Shown in pieces: positions 23,940-31,901 of a DNA stretch of 64,000 nt (its first letter is position 1; each line of letters begins with the position of its first letter). Origin of the DNA: CADCVT01 sp036389485 (lineage in GTDB: Bacteria; Actinomycetota; Thermoleophilia; Solirubrobacterales; Solirubrobacteraceae); assembly GCA_036389485.1 (NCBI GenBank), contig DASVPR010000025.1, positions 1 through 64,000 of the forward strand, given 5' to 3'. The position numbers were made by a program, and so were the translations under genes. The notes beneath the pieces are model-generated. The model was given only the letters and a program-made list of their open reading frames with translations. It was not told where the DNA came from and searched no databases.

Positions 23940-24122
23940 ATGAGCTCCCTCGACTTCATGCCGTACTGGATCGTCGGCTGCGTGATCCTCATCTCGCTCC
24001 TCTGCCCGCTCTTCCTGGGCGCGCAGGGCTTCATCGCGACTGCGGCGGTCCTGCCGTTCGCGCTCGCCTACGTCGTCCTCGACCGGTCGCTGCGGCGCCG
24101 GGAGGCCGAGTCGGCCCACTAA
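23940..24122 (+). CDS. Small membrane protein, 60 aa
   Basis: Not recognised. Two hydrophobic stretches (about 9-28 and 30-47) followed by a charged tail (RSLRRREAESAH), so a small inner-membrane protein with cytoplasmic C-terminus. Divergent from moaC, convergent with the siroheme-synthase-like gene, with which it shares overlapping stop codons (CTAA). Confidence 0.7.
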   Translation: MSSLDFMPYWIVGCVILISLLCPLFLGAQGFIATAAVLPFALAYVVLDRSLRRREAESAH

Positions 24123-24859
24123 GCGGGCTGGTGGGTGCGCTGCGCGGCGGCGATGAGGTCGAGCACGGCTCGCTCGTCGCCGGCTCGGAGGAGCGCGATC
24201 GGGTCGGGGTCGCCGTTGACGATCCCTTCGAAGAAGTCCTTGCGGTCCTGGTAGGTGGGCAGGGTGCCCTTCGCCCAGCCGCGGACGTCGTTGAGCATGA
24301 CCGCGAGGCGCGCGTACTCCTCGCCGAAGAGCTGCGAGACCTCGGCCTTCATGCGCTTCGCGAGCGCGGGTGAGGCGCCGGCCGTGGAGATCGCGATCGC
24401 GAGCGGGCCGGTGCGGACGATCGCCGGGAGGATGAAGTTGCAGAGCGGCGGGACGTCGACGATGTTGACGAGCATCGCGCGCCGCTCCGCGTCCTCGTAG
24501 ACGCGGATGTTGACGTCGGTGTCGTCGGTGCACGCGATGACGATGAACGTGCCCTCGAGGTCGCTCGGGCCGGCGTACTCCCGCCGCTCCCAGGCGATCG
24601 AGCCCTCCCGCGCCAGCTCCTCGAGCTCGGGCACGGCCGCGGGCGCCACGAGCGTGACGTCGCCGTCGCAGGCCAGCAGCCCCTCGACCTTCTCGAGCCC
24701 GATCTCCCCGCCGCCGACGACCACGCACCGCCGCCCCTTGAGCCGCAGGCACGCGATGTAGAAGGGCGTGTCCAGCATGTCCCGCACGCAGGTCTGGTCG
24801 CAGATCCCACGGCGGAACTGACAGACGCACTCCTTCCCGGCGTAGGCGGCGGCAGGCAT
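24119..24859 (-). CDS. Precorrin-2 dehydrogenase / sirohydrochlorin ferrochelatase-type protein with Cys-rich N-terminus
   Basis: Met8/CysG-N-like NAD-dependent enzyme making sirohydrochlorin and siroheme from the precorrin-2 made by the nearby CobA. 246 aa. Rossmann motif VVVGGGEIGLEKVEGLL follows about residue 45, then TAGASPALAKRMKAE. The first 28 residues hold four Cys (ECVCQFRRGICDQTCVRD), absent from typical family members. An internal ATG before LDTPFYIAC would remove them, but TACTCT lies six bases before the ATG at 24859, supporting the long form. Confidence 0.88.
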   Translation of the reverse strand: MPAAAYAGKECVCQFRRGICDQTCVRDMLDTPFYIACLRLKGRRCVVVGGGEIGLEKVEGLLACDGDVTLVAPAAVPELEELAREGSIAWERREYAGPSDLEGTFIVIACTDDTDVNIRVYEDAERRAMLVNIVDVPPLCNFILPAIVRTGPLAIAISTAGASPALAKRMKAEVSQLFGEEYARLAVMLNDVRGWAKGTLPTYQDRKDFFEGIVNGDPDPIALLRAGDERAVLDLIAAAQRTHQPA

Positions 24860-24865
24860 GCACCG

Positions 24866-24885
24866 AGAGTAGTGCCCACTACGCT
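24866..24885. promoter_or_regulatory. Divergent leaderless promoters (24859 and 24893)
   Basis: Minus-strand TACTCT (24871-24866) is six bases from ATG 24859. Plus-strand TACGCT (24880-24885) is seven bases from GTG 24893. Both spacings put the transcription start at or next to the start codon. No strong -35 is evident. Confidence 0.6.
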
Positions 24886-24892
24886 GCGTGCA

Positions 24893-25702
24893 GTGGCTGA
24901 CGCGCGGTCATATTTCACCGACGACTCGACGCTCCGTCGCGTCCACCGCGAGTGGGCCGTCGCGCTGAGCGCACCCCGCGCGCTGCTCATGCAGGCGGCG
25001 CACCCGGTCGCGTTCGCCGGTTTCTTCACGCACACCGGGTCGCTCGACGAGCCGTACGAGCGCCTCGAGCGGACGGCCGAGGTGATGGACACGATCGCGT
25101 TCGGGCCCCGCGCGAAGGCGGACCGGATGACGCGCCGCGTGCGCGCGATGCACCGTCGCGTCCGCGGGGAGCTGCGCGAGTCGTCCGGGATCTTCCCGGC
25201 GGGGACGCCCTACCGCGCCGACGACCCGGACCTCCTCCTCTGGATCCTCGCGTGCCTGGTCGACAGCGCGCTGCTCGTGTACCAGCGCTACGTCGGCCCG
25301 CTGACCCGCGACGAACGGGACGCCTACTGGCAGGACTACAAGACGATCGGTCACCTCTTCGGCCTCCGCGACGAGGACCTGCCGGACACGATCGAGGACT
25401 TCGAGGAGTACATGGACGCGATGCTGACGGGCGAGGTGTTGCACGTGAGTGACGAGGCGCGCCGGCTCTCTGTGCAGATCGTCATGAACCCGCCCGTGCC
25501 GCCGCTCGCGCTCCCGCTGCTGAAGAGCGCGAACTTCGCGACGATCGGCCTGCTGCCCGAGCGCCTGCGCCGCGCCTACGGCTTCAGCTGGGACCCGGTG
25601 CGCGGCCTCGCGGTGCGCGCGGGAGCGGAGTACACGCGCAGGGTCCTCGTGCCGCTGCTGCCGTCGTTCATCCGGCACGTGCCGCGCGCTCGCGCGGCGT
25701 GA
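24893..25702 (+). CDS. MpaB-family oxygenase (DUF2236, latex-clearing-like)
   Basis: Predicted heme-dependent oxygenase, about 269 aa. Typical motifs: LLMQAAHPVAFAGF (the His region), RRVRAMHRRVRG, YRADDPDLLLWILACLVDS and later PPVPPLALPLLKSANF. Family members include rubber oxygenase Lcp and MpaB; the substrate is not predictable here. GTG 24893 is chosen because TACGCT is seven bases upstream; an earlier GTG at 24872 lies before that -10. The 3' end overlaps the convergent membrane-protein gene by 35 bases. Confidence 0.88.
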   Translation: MADARSYFTDDSTLRRVHREWAVALSAPRALLMQAAHPVAFAGFFTHTGSLDEPYERLERTAEVMDTIAFGPRAKADRMTRRVRAMHRRVRGELRESSGIFPAGTPYRADDPDLLLWILACLVDSALLVYQRYVGPLTRDERDAYWQDYKTIGHLFGLRDEDLPDTIEDFEEYMDAMLTGEVLHVSDEARRLSVQIVMNPPVPPLALPLLKSANFATIGLLPERLRRAYGFSWDPVRGLAVRAGAEYTRRVLVPLLPSFIRHVPRARAA

Positions 25703-26453
25703 ACAGCACGAGCCCGCCGACCGACGCGGCGAGCCCGAGCAGCGCCGCGATCGAACCGCGGGCCGGGCCGAGCGCGAAGCCGTTCTCCCCGATCCACACT
25801 CCGCGGTCCCCGCCGGCCGCGACGCAGGCGCCCGCAAGGACGCACGTCGCGCCGAGCAGAACCGACAGGCGCCGGGGCGCGCGGCCGGTCGCGACGGCGA
25901 GCAATCCCAGCACGAGCGCGACGAGCACGATGTCGAGGACCTGCCAGCGCGCGAACGCGTCCGGGTACGCGCGCGCCCACTCCGCGTAGGCGTTCCCCGC
26001 CCGTTCGCTCATGACCTCGCCCGACCAGCTGGAGAAGAGCGCCACGACGATGCCGGTCGCGCCCGCGACGAGAAGCAGCTGTCCGGCCCGCCGCGGCCAC
26101 GGCGCCAGCGCCGCGACGAACCCGACGACGAGCGCGGAGAGGCAGACGTAGGATCCGGCGAGGACCTCGGGGACACCGTGCGCGGGCTCGTCGAAGTCCG
26201 CGGACCGCGGCTCGAAGCCGTGGCCGAGCACGACCGCGACCCCGAGCGCGCAGAGCACCGCCACGACGATCCGGTGCGCGACGAGTGGCCGCAGGAACCC
26301 GCTCGCGACGAGGTCAGCGGCGAGCACCGCCAGCACGACGTCGGCCCACGCGAACTGCTCCCACCCACTGATCCCCTGGAACCACGGGAGGAAGAGCGAC
26401 CCCGCGAGCGCGAGGCCCGCGCCGGGGAGCAGGACCCGCGCGTTGTCCGTCAC
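25668..26453 (-). CDS. Multi-pass membrane protein, unknown function
   Basis: 261 aa with about seven hydrophobic segments; no recognisable transporter or enzyme motif. An extracytoplasmic-looking loop includes WSGEVMSERAGNAYAEWARAYP and a C-terminal half resembling repeats of hydrophobic helices. GTG start overlaps the aldehyde-dehydrogenase-like stop (GTGA), so the two are coupled. Convergent and overlapping with the MpaB-like gene. Confidence 0.78.
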   Translation of the reverse strand: MTDNARVLLPGAGLALAGSLFLPWFQGISGWEQFAWADVVLAVLAADLVASGFLRPLVAHRIVVAVLCALGVAVVLGHGFEPRSADFDEPAHGVPEVLAGSYVCLSALVVGFVAALAPWPRRAGQLLLVAGATGIVVALFSSWSGEVMSERAGNAYAEWARAYPDAFARWQVLDIVLVALVLGLLAVATGRAPRRLSVLLGATCVLAGACVAAGGDRGVWIGENGFALGPARGSIAALLGLAASVGGLVLFTPRERAARAG

Positions 26454-28003
26454 GGGCGGCGGAGCGCGCGCCACGCCAGGCGCGCGAGGGGGACTGTCCC
26501 CTCCTTCCACGCGCGGGAGCGGTCGCGGTCGCGGACGCTTCGCAGCAGCGTCAGCGCCTCGCCGGCGCGGAGGAGGGTCCGGTCGTACGGGTGCCACCAC
26601 AGCGGCCGGCCGTGCGGCATGTCCCACGTCACGACCTTGTCGCTGACGCACTCGAGCAGCGCCGCCTCGCCGCGGGTGCGCCCGAGGCCGGAGTCCTTGA
26701 CGCCGCCCCACGGCAGCTGCGGCGCCATCGCCGAGACCTGGTGGTCGTTCATCCACACCATCCCCGCGCGCAGACCGCGGGCGATGCGCGTGCCGGCGGC
26801 GCGGTCGGTGGTCCAGACCGACGCGCCGAGCCCGAACGCGCCGGCGTTCGCGCGCTCGACGGCCTCCTCGACGCTGTCGACCGCGTCGACCGAGAGGACC
26901 GGCCCGGGGACCTCCTGCAGCGCCAGAGCGGCGTCGGGGGGCACCCCGCTCAACACCGCCGGCGCGAACCACTCGGCGCCGCGCGCGCCGCCGCAGTGCT
27001 GCACCGCCCCGCGCTCGACCGCGTCGTCCACCAGCGCGCGGACGCGCGAGACCCGATCGACCGAGGTCAGAGGACCGACCTCCGTGGCGGGGTCGAGCGG
27101 ATCGCCGACGGTCAGCGCGGTCGCCCGCGCGATCACGCCCGCGAGGAACCGGTCGTAGAGCTCCCGCGCGACGAACACGCGCTCCACCGACCCGCCGGAT
27201 TGCCCGGCGTTCGCGAACCCGGCCCACGCCGCGCCGGCGATCGCGCGTTCCAACGGAGCGTCCGCGAGCACGAGCATCGCGTCCTTGCCGCTCAGCGCCA
27301 GCGTCGCGGGCCGCAGCGCCCGCGCCGACAGCTCGCCGACGACGCGCCCCATCTCGACACTGCCGGTCAGCCGCACGTGCGCGACCGGCGCCTCGACCAG
27401 CGCCCGGGCGGTCGCGGACCCGCCGTGCACCACCTGCAGCAGCCCCTCCGGCAGCCCCGCCAGCGCGAACGCGCGCGCGATCCGTTCCCCGCACAGGCAG
27501 GCGCGCGGCGCGGGCTTGAGCACGACGCCGTTGCCGCCGAGCAGCGCGAACGCGACGTCGCCCATCGGGACCGCGAGCGGCTCGGCGGCCGGCGTGATGA
27601 CCGCGATGACGCCGAGCGGCTCGTGCGTCACCCGCACGCGCTTGCGCAGGAAGAACGTCCGCGAGAGGCCGACGCGGTGGTCGCCGAGCGTCCGCGCGCC
27701 GTGCTCGGCCAGCCACAGGAGCGTCTCGATCGCGGGGAGGACCTCCATCAGCTCCGCCTCGGCGACCGGCCGCCCCTGCTCGCGCGCGATCAGCCGCACG
27801 AGGTCCACGCGCTCGTCGATCAGCGCCTGCGCCGCGCGCCGCAGGTAGCGGGCCCGGTCCTCCAGCCGCAGCTGCGCCCACAGCGGCTGGACCGCCGCCG
27901 CCTCGGCGACCGCGCGCTCGACGTCCCCCGGCGCCGTGACGGGGACTGTCCCCAGCGTGGCGCCGGTGGCGGGCTCGATCGACTCCTGCACGGCGGCGGC
28001 CAT
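26450..28003 (-). CDS. Aldehyde dehydrogenase homologue lacking catalytic residues
   Basis: 517 aa, full-length ALDH fold: VIAVITP..., LTGSVEMGR (NAD loop), QEVPGPVLSV and PWGGVKDSGLGR are recognisable. The catalytic Cys (GQxC) is replaced by Gly270 in NAGQSGGSVERV, the general-base Glu (LELGGK) by Ala236 in TLALSGKDAM, and the oxyanion Asn (PWN) by Ala140 in ITPAAEPLAVP. It should not act as a normal dehydrogenase; it may be a scaffold or NAD-binding pseudoenzyme. A basic tail follows residue 460. Two GGGGACAGTCCCC copies lie near its ends. Confidence 0.88.
   Translation of the reverse strand: MAAAVQESIEPATGATLGTVPVTAPGDVERAVAEAAAVQPLWAQLRLEDRARYLRRAAQALIDERVDLVRLIAREQGRPVAEAELMEVLPAIETLLWLAEHGARTLGDHRVGLSRTFFLRKRVRVTHEPLGVIAVITPAAEPLAVPMGDVAFALLGGNGVVLKPAPRACLCGERIARAFALAGLPEGLLQVVHGGSATARALVEAPVAHVRLTGSVEMGRVVGELSARALRPATLALSGKDAMLVLADAPLERAIAGAAWAGFANAGQSGGSVERVFVARELYDRFLAGVIARATALTVGDPLDPATEVGPLTSVDRVSRVRALVDDAVERGAVQHCGGARGAEWFAPAVLSGVPPDAALALQEVPGPVLSVDAVDSVEEAVERANAGAFGLGASVWTTDRAAGTRIARGLRAGMVWMNDHQVSAMAPQLPWGGVKDSGLGRTRGEAALLECVSDKVVTWDMPHGRPLWWHPYDRTLLRAGEALTLLRSVRDRDRSRAWKEGTVPLARLAWRALRRP
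26489..26501 (-). repeat. GGGGACAGTCCCC near-palindrome, copy 2
   Basis: Near the 3' end of the ALDH-like gene, read as Gly-Thr-Val-Pro in KEGTVPLAR. Identical to the other three copies on the coding strand. Confidence 0.8.
27941..27953 (-). repeat. GGGGACAGTCCCC near-palindrome, copy 3
   Basis: Near the 5' end of the same ALDH-like gene, read as Gly-Thr-Val-Pro at residues 18-21 (TLGTVPVTAP). Confidence 0.8.
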
Positions 28004-28016
28004 TCGCCGCCGGAGG

Positions 28017-28352
28017 CTATGCGACGCGGCGGCTCCAGGTCTCCGACTGCTCGCGCAGCTCGTCGACGAGCAGCGTGCGCAGCTCCGGCGGCGCGACGAG
28101 CGTCAGGGCGCCGGACCGGACGTCGAGCGCGCCGAAGCCGGCGATCCGCTGCCGGCCGCGCTCCAGCTCCGCGGCGACGACCGCCGCCTGCCGGCCCGGG
28201 TCGCAGCGCAGCGCGCGCCGCAGCTCGAGGTCGTCCGCGGCGATCCCGATCTCGTGCAGCAGCCCGTGCACCGCGCCGCGGTCGGCGGCCAGCGGCAGCC
28301 GGACGCGCACGCGGCGGCCGTCGGGGAGGAGGTGGGTGCCGTGGAGGAGCAC
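28017..28352 (-). CDS. Hypothetical protein, 111 aa
   Basis: Not recognised. A small soluble protein with two alpha/beta-looking halves: HLLPDGRRVRVRLPLAADRG, then GFGALDVRSGALTLVAPPELR, a pattern suggesting a compact domain. Start taken at GTG 28352; the frame extends upstream without a better start. It lies between rarA and the ALDH-like gene on the same strand, 13 bases from the latter. Confidence 0.6.
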   Translation of the reverse strand: MLLHGTHLLPDGRRVRVRLPLAADRGAVHGLLHEIGIAADDLELRRALRCDPGRQAAVVAAELERGRQRIAGFGALDVRSGALTLVAPPELRTLLVDELREQSETWSRRVA

Positions 28353-28425
28353 CGCTTCAAGGTGGCAGGTCGGCGGAGCAAGCTCGCAACGGTCGTTGCT
28401 TTCGCACGGCGTCGAGCGCGCGAGG

Positions 28426-28486
28426 CCGCGCGGAGGGGAGCGGCGGCGTGCCGGGCGGAGGCCGCGCCGCGCGGAGGGGAGCGGCG
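28426..28486. repeat. Pair of perfect 20-bp direct repeats in the rarA-hypothetical gap
   Basis: CCGCGCGGAGGGGAGCGGCG occurs at 28426-28445 and 28467-28486, 41 bases apart, within a 143-base non-coding gap (28353-28495). Nothing else was seen in the gap. May be an intergenic repeat family or binding sites. Confidence 0.75.
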
Positions 28487-28495
28487 CGGGGCGCT

Positions 28496-29818
28496 CTACT
28501 CGTCGCGGCCGCGGGCGCGACGGATCTGCTCGAGCCGCTCGGCCATGTGCGGCTCGTTCTCCCCCGGCTCGTAGAACCGCGTCCCGGCGACCTCGTCGGG
28601 CAACAGCTCCTGCGGGGAGACCGCGCCCGGACGGTCGTGCGGGTAGTCGTAGCCGACGCCGCGGCCCAGCGTCTTCGCGGCGTTGTACGCGGCGGACAGG
28701 AGCGGGCCGGGCGGGCGGGCCGCGCCGTTCTCGCGGACGTGCGTCCGCGCCCGCTTCAAGGCCGCGTACGCGCTGTTCGACTTGGGCGCCAGCGACAGAT
28801 AGACCGCGGCCTGCGCCAGCGCGTGCGCCGCCTCCGGCATCCCGACGTGCTCGACCGCGTGCGCCGCGGCGACCGCGACGAGCAGAGCCTGCGGGTCCGC
28901 GTTCCCGACGTCCTCCGACGCGAGGATCACCATCCGCCGCGCGATGAACCGCGGGTCCTCGCCGCCCTCGATCATCACGGCGAGGTAGTACAGAGAGGCG
29001 TCCGGGTCCGAGCCGCGGGTCGCCTTGATCCACGCCGAGACGTAGTCGTAGTGCTGGTCGCCGGCGCGGTCGTAGTGCAGCGCCTTGCGCTGCAGCGCCT
29101 GCTCGGCCTGCTCCAGCGTGACCTCGCCGCCGTCGCTCGCCTCGCACGCGAGCTCCAACGCGCTCAGCGCCGTCCGCGCGTCGCCGTCCGACCGCGTCGC
29201 GAGGAACTCCAGCGCCTCGCCGGCCACCGGCACGGGGCACTCCCCGCGCTCCAGGGCCCGCCGCAAGACGACTGCGATGTCGTCCGCGCCCAGCGCGTGC
29301 AGCTCGTAGATCCGCGACCGCGAGATCAGCGCGCTGTTGACCTCGAAGTACGGGTTCTCCGTCGTCGCCCCGATCAGCGACACGAGGCCCTCCTCGACCG
29401 CCGGCAGCAGCGCGTCCTGCTGGGCCTTGTTGAACCGGTGGATCTCGTCGAGGAAGAAGACCGTCCGCTCGCCCGTCGACTTGCGCCGGTGCTCCGCGCG
29501 CTCGAGCACCTGGCGCACCTCGGCGCGCCCGGCCTCCACGGCGCTGAGCTCCTCGAACGCGGCCCGCGCGCCCGCCGCGACGATTCGCGCCAGCGTCGTC
29601 TTCCCGGAGCCCGGCGGCCCGTAGAGGATCATCGAGTGCGGGTGGCCCTCCTCGATCGCCTTGCGCAGCGGCGAGCCGTCGTGGAGCAGGTGCTCCTGCC
29701 CGACCACCTCGTCGACGGTCGCCGGCCGCATCCGCACCGCGAGCGGCGCCTCGGCGAGCGGAACGGCGGTGCGCGTCCGCGGCGGGTCGCCCTCGTCGGG
29801 TGCGAAGAGCTGGTCCAT
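28496..29818 (-). CDS. rarA: Replication-associated recombination protein A (AAA ATPase)
   Basis: 440-aa clamp-loader-like ATPase acting at stalled replication forks. Walker A LYGPPGSGKTT, Walker B VFFLDEIHRFNK, sensor GATTENPYFEVN, then the RarA-specific helical domain (YYLAVMIEGGEDPRFIARR) and tetramerisation region to the C-terminus. ATG 29818 has CATACT six bases upstream. Divergent from the M20 peptidase gene with only 24 bases between start codons. Confidence 0.95.
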   Translation of the reverse strand: MDQLFAPDEGDPPRTRTAVPLAEAPLAVRMRPATVDEVVGQEHLLHDGSPLRKAIEEGHPHSMILYGPPGSGKTTLARIVAAGARAAFEELSAVEAGRAEVRQVLERAEHRRKSTGERTVFFLDEIHRFNKAQQDALLPAVEEGLVSLIGATTENPYFEVNSALISRSRIYELHALGADDIAVVLRRALERGECPVPVAGEALEFLATRSDGDARTALSALELACEASDGGEVTLEQAEQALQRKALHYDRAGDQHYDYVSAWIKATRGSDPDASLYYLAVMIEGGEDPRFIARRMVILASEDVGNADPQALLVAVAAAHAVEHVGMPEAAHALAQAAVYLSLAPKSNSAYAALKRARTHVRENGAARPPGPLLSAAYNAAKTLGRGVGYDYPHDRPGAVSPQELLPDEVAGTRFYEPGENEPHMAERLEQIRRARGRDE

Positions 29819-29824
29819 GTGCGC

Positions 29825-29832
29825 AGTATGGT
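29825..29832. promoter_or_regulatory. Overlapping divergent -10 elements for rarA and the M20 peptidase
   Basis: Minus CATACT (29830-29825) is six bases from the rarA ATG. Plus TATGGT (29827-29832) is ten bases from ATG 29843. The hexamers overlap, so one site could drive both genes with little or no leader. Confidence 0.55.
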
Positions 29833-29842
29833 CCGGAAACCG

Positions 29843-31129
29843 ATGGACGCGACGGCTCTGCTCCAGCAGCTCCTCCGGCTGAACACGGTCAACCCGCCGG
29901 GCAACGAGCGTCCCGCGCAGGAGCTGCTGGCGGGGATCCTCGAGGGCGCCGGCTTCGACGTCGAGCTGCACGGTCGCACGCCCGAGCGCCCGAACCTCGT
30001 CGCGACGCTGCGCGGCGACACGGACGGCCCGACGCTCGGCCTGCTCTCGCACGTCGACACCGTGCTCGCGACGCCCGAGGAGTGGGAGCACGGCCCGTGG
30101 TCGGGCGACGTCGCCGACGGGTTCGTCTGGGGCCGCGGCGCGATCGACATGAAGTCGCAGACCGCGGCCGAGGTCGCCGCCGCCGTCACGCTCGCGAACG
30201 AGGGCTGGCGGCCGAAGGGCGCGCTCAAGGTGTTCAGCGTGGCCGACGAGGAGACCGGCGGCGGCGAGGGCGCGCAGTGGCTGTGCGCGAACAAGCCGCA
30301 GCTTGCTCACGCGGACTTCCTCCTCAACGAGGGCGCGGGCGCGGTCATCCCCTTCGACGGCCGGCGCGTGTACGACGTCTGCATCGCCGAGAAGGGCGTC
30401 TTCCGCTTCAAGCTGATCGCCGACGGGATCGCCGGGCACGCGTCGATGCCGAAGATCGGCGACAACGCACTGCTCAAGCTCGCGCCGCTGCTCCAGGCGA
30501 TGGCCGACCGCCAGCCGGGCTACGACGTGACCGACGGGCCGCGCGCGCTCCTCGAGGGGCTCGGCGTCGGGCCCGTCGACGGCGATCCGACGGCGGCGCT
30601 GCAGCGGCTGCGCGAGAAGGACGACTGGCTGGGCGTGGTCGTCGAGCCGATGCTCGGCGTGACGCTCGCGCCGACGAAGGTCCACGCCAGCGACAAGATC
30701 AACGTCATCCCGTCGCGGGCGGAGATCAGCGTGGACTGCCGCGTCCCGCCCGGGCACGGCATCGACACCGCGCGGCGGCGCATCGAGGAGGTGCTCGGCA
30801 CCGACGGCTACCGGATCGAGTTCGCCGAGCAGGTCGTCGGGAACGCGTCGCCGGTCGAGTCGCCGCTGATGGACGTCATCGTCGACTGGGTCGCCGAGCA
30901 CGAGCCGGAGGCCGTCGTGGTCCCCACGATCCTCCCGGGCTTCACGGACTCGCGGACGTGGCGCGAGGCGTTCCCCGAGTGCATCGCCTACGGCTTCTTC
31001 CCCCACGCGCACCAGACGACCCGGGACGTCGCCCCGCTGGTGCACAGCGCCAACGAGCGCATCGACGTCCGCGACCTCGAGCTGGCGACCGAGTTCTACG
31101 AGTACGCCGCGCGGAGGATGCTTGGCTGA
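29843..31129 (+). CDS. M20-family metallopeptidase / deacylase
   Basis: 428-aa dizinc hydrolase (ArgE/DapE/CPG2 type). Metal ligands and catalysts in LLSHVDTV, WGRGAIDMKSQ, ADEETGGGEGA and a late FFPHAHQT; the dimerisation domain carries GIAGHASMPKIGDNAL. Which amide is cleaved cannot be told. An ATG at 29828 is in frame but overlaps the -10 TATGGT, so 29843 is preferred. Its end overlaps the DUF1385 gene, which overlaps the phosphoribosyltransferase gene. Confidence 0.9.
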   Translation: MDATALLQQLLRLNTVNPPGNERPAQELLAGILEGAGFDVELHGRTPERPNLVATLRGDTDGPTLGLLSHVDTVLATPEEWEHGPWSGDVADGFVWGRGAIDMKSQTAAEVAAAVTLANEGWRPKGALKVFSVADEETGGGEGAQWLCANKPQLAHADFLLNEGAGAVIPFDGRRVYDVCIAEKGVFRFKLIADGIAGHASMPKIGDNALLKLAPLLQAMADRQPGYDVTDGPRALLEGLGVGPVDGDPTAALQRLREKDDWLGVVVEPMLGVTLAPTKVHASDKINVIPSRAEISVDCRVPPGHGIDTARRRIEEVLGTDGYRIEFAEQVVGNASPVESPLMDVIVDWVAEHEPEAVVVPTILPGFTDSRTWREAFPECIAYGFFPHAHQTTRDVAPLVHSANERIDVRDLELATEFYEYAARRMLG

Positions 31130-31901
31130 GGACAACAAGCTCCGGCTGGGCGGGATGGCGCTGCGCAACGGGCTGCTCGTCCACGGCCCGACCCACTGGG
31201 CGGCGGCCGTCCGGCGCGGCGACGGGACGATCGCGGCGAAGTCCGGCCCGAAGCCGCGCTTCACGAGCCTCGACAACGTGCCCGGCCTGCGCGGCGTCGC
31301 GCGGCTCGGCGAGGCGATGGCGGTCATCCCGCTCGTCAAGCGCCACCTGCCCGAGGCGCAGCTCCCGTTCCAGCAGGCCTCGGTGGCGGCCGCAGCGGCG
31401 GGCGCGACCGTCGGCGCCGCGATCCTGCGCCGCCGGGCGCGCGGCTCGATCGGCGGCGAGGCGGCCGCCGCGGCGCTGTCGCTCGTCCCGAGCCTCGTCG
31501 CGCTGCGGGGCGGCGAGCTGGCCGCCTACCACGGCGCCGAGCACAAGGCCATCGGCGCCTACGAGACCGGCGCCGAGGACCACACCAAGGAGCACGACCG
31601 GTGCGGCTCGCACCTCATGGCGCCGCTCATCGCGTCGAACCTCGCCGGCGTCGCGCTGCTGAAGTCGGTCATGGAGAAGCCGACGCCGCTGGCCACCGGC
31701 ACCGTCGCGGTCGCGAGCATCGGCGTCGCCGTCGAGGTCTTCGCGTGGACCGAGCGGCACAGCGAGACCACCGCGGCGAAGGCGCTGCGCCGGCCGGGCC
31801 ACGAGCTGCAGCGCGTCATCGGCACGCGCGAGCCGACGCAGGCCCAGCTCGACGTCGCCCGCGCCGCGCTCGACGAGATCCTGCGCGCCGAAGCGGCATG
31901 A
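31122..31901 (+). CDS. DUF1385 membrane protein
   Basis: 259 aa. Conserved YHGAEHKAIGAYE and EHDRCGSH motifs identify the DUF1385 family, integral membrane proteins (about four helices) with possible metal-binding His/Cys; function unknown. Starts with TTG at 31122, overlapping the peptidase stop by eight bases; ends ATGA into the next gene. Confidence 0.88.
   Translation: MAEDNKLRLGGMALRNGLLVHGPTHWAAAVRRGDGTIAAKSGPKPRFTSLDNVPGLRGVARLGEAMAVIPLVKRHLPEAQLPFQQASVAAAAAGATVGAAILRRRARGSIGGEAAAAALSLVPSLVALRGGELAAYHGAEHKAIGAYETGAEDHTKEHDRCGSHLMAPLIASNLAGVALLKSVMEKPTPLATGTVAVASIGVAVEVFAWTERHSETTAAKALRRPGHELQRVIGTREPTQAQLDVARAALDEILRAEAA

Noticed and set aside
24872..24895. GTG at 24872 as start of the MpaB-like gene
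   Set aside because: It would precede the -10 TACGCT at 24880; the GTG at 24893, seven bases after that hexamer, fits the pattern of other genes.
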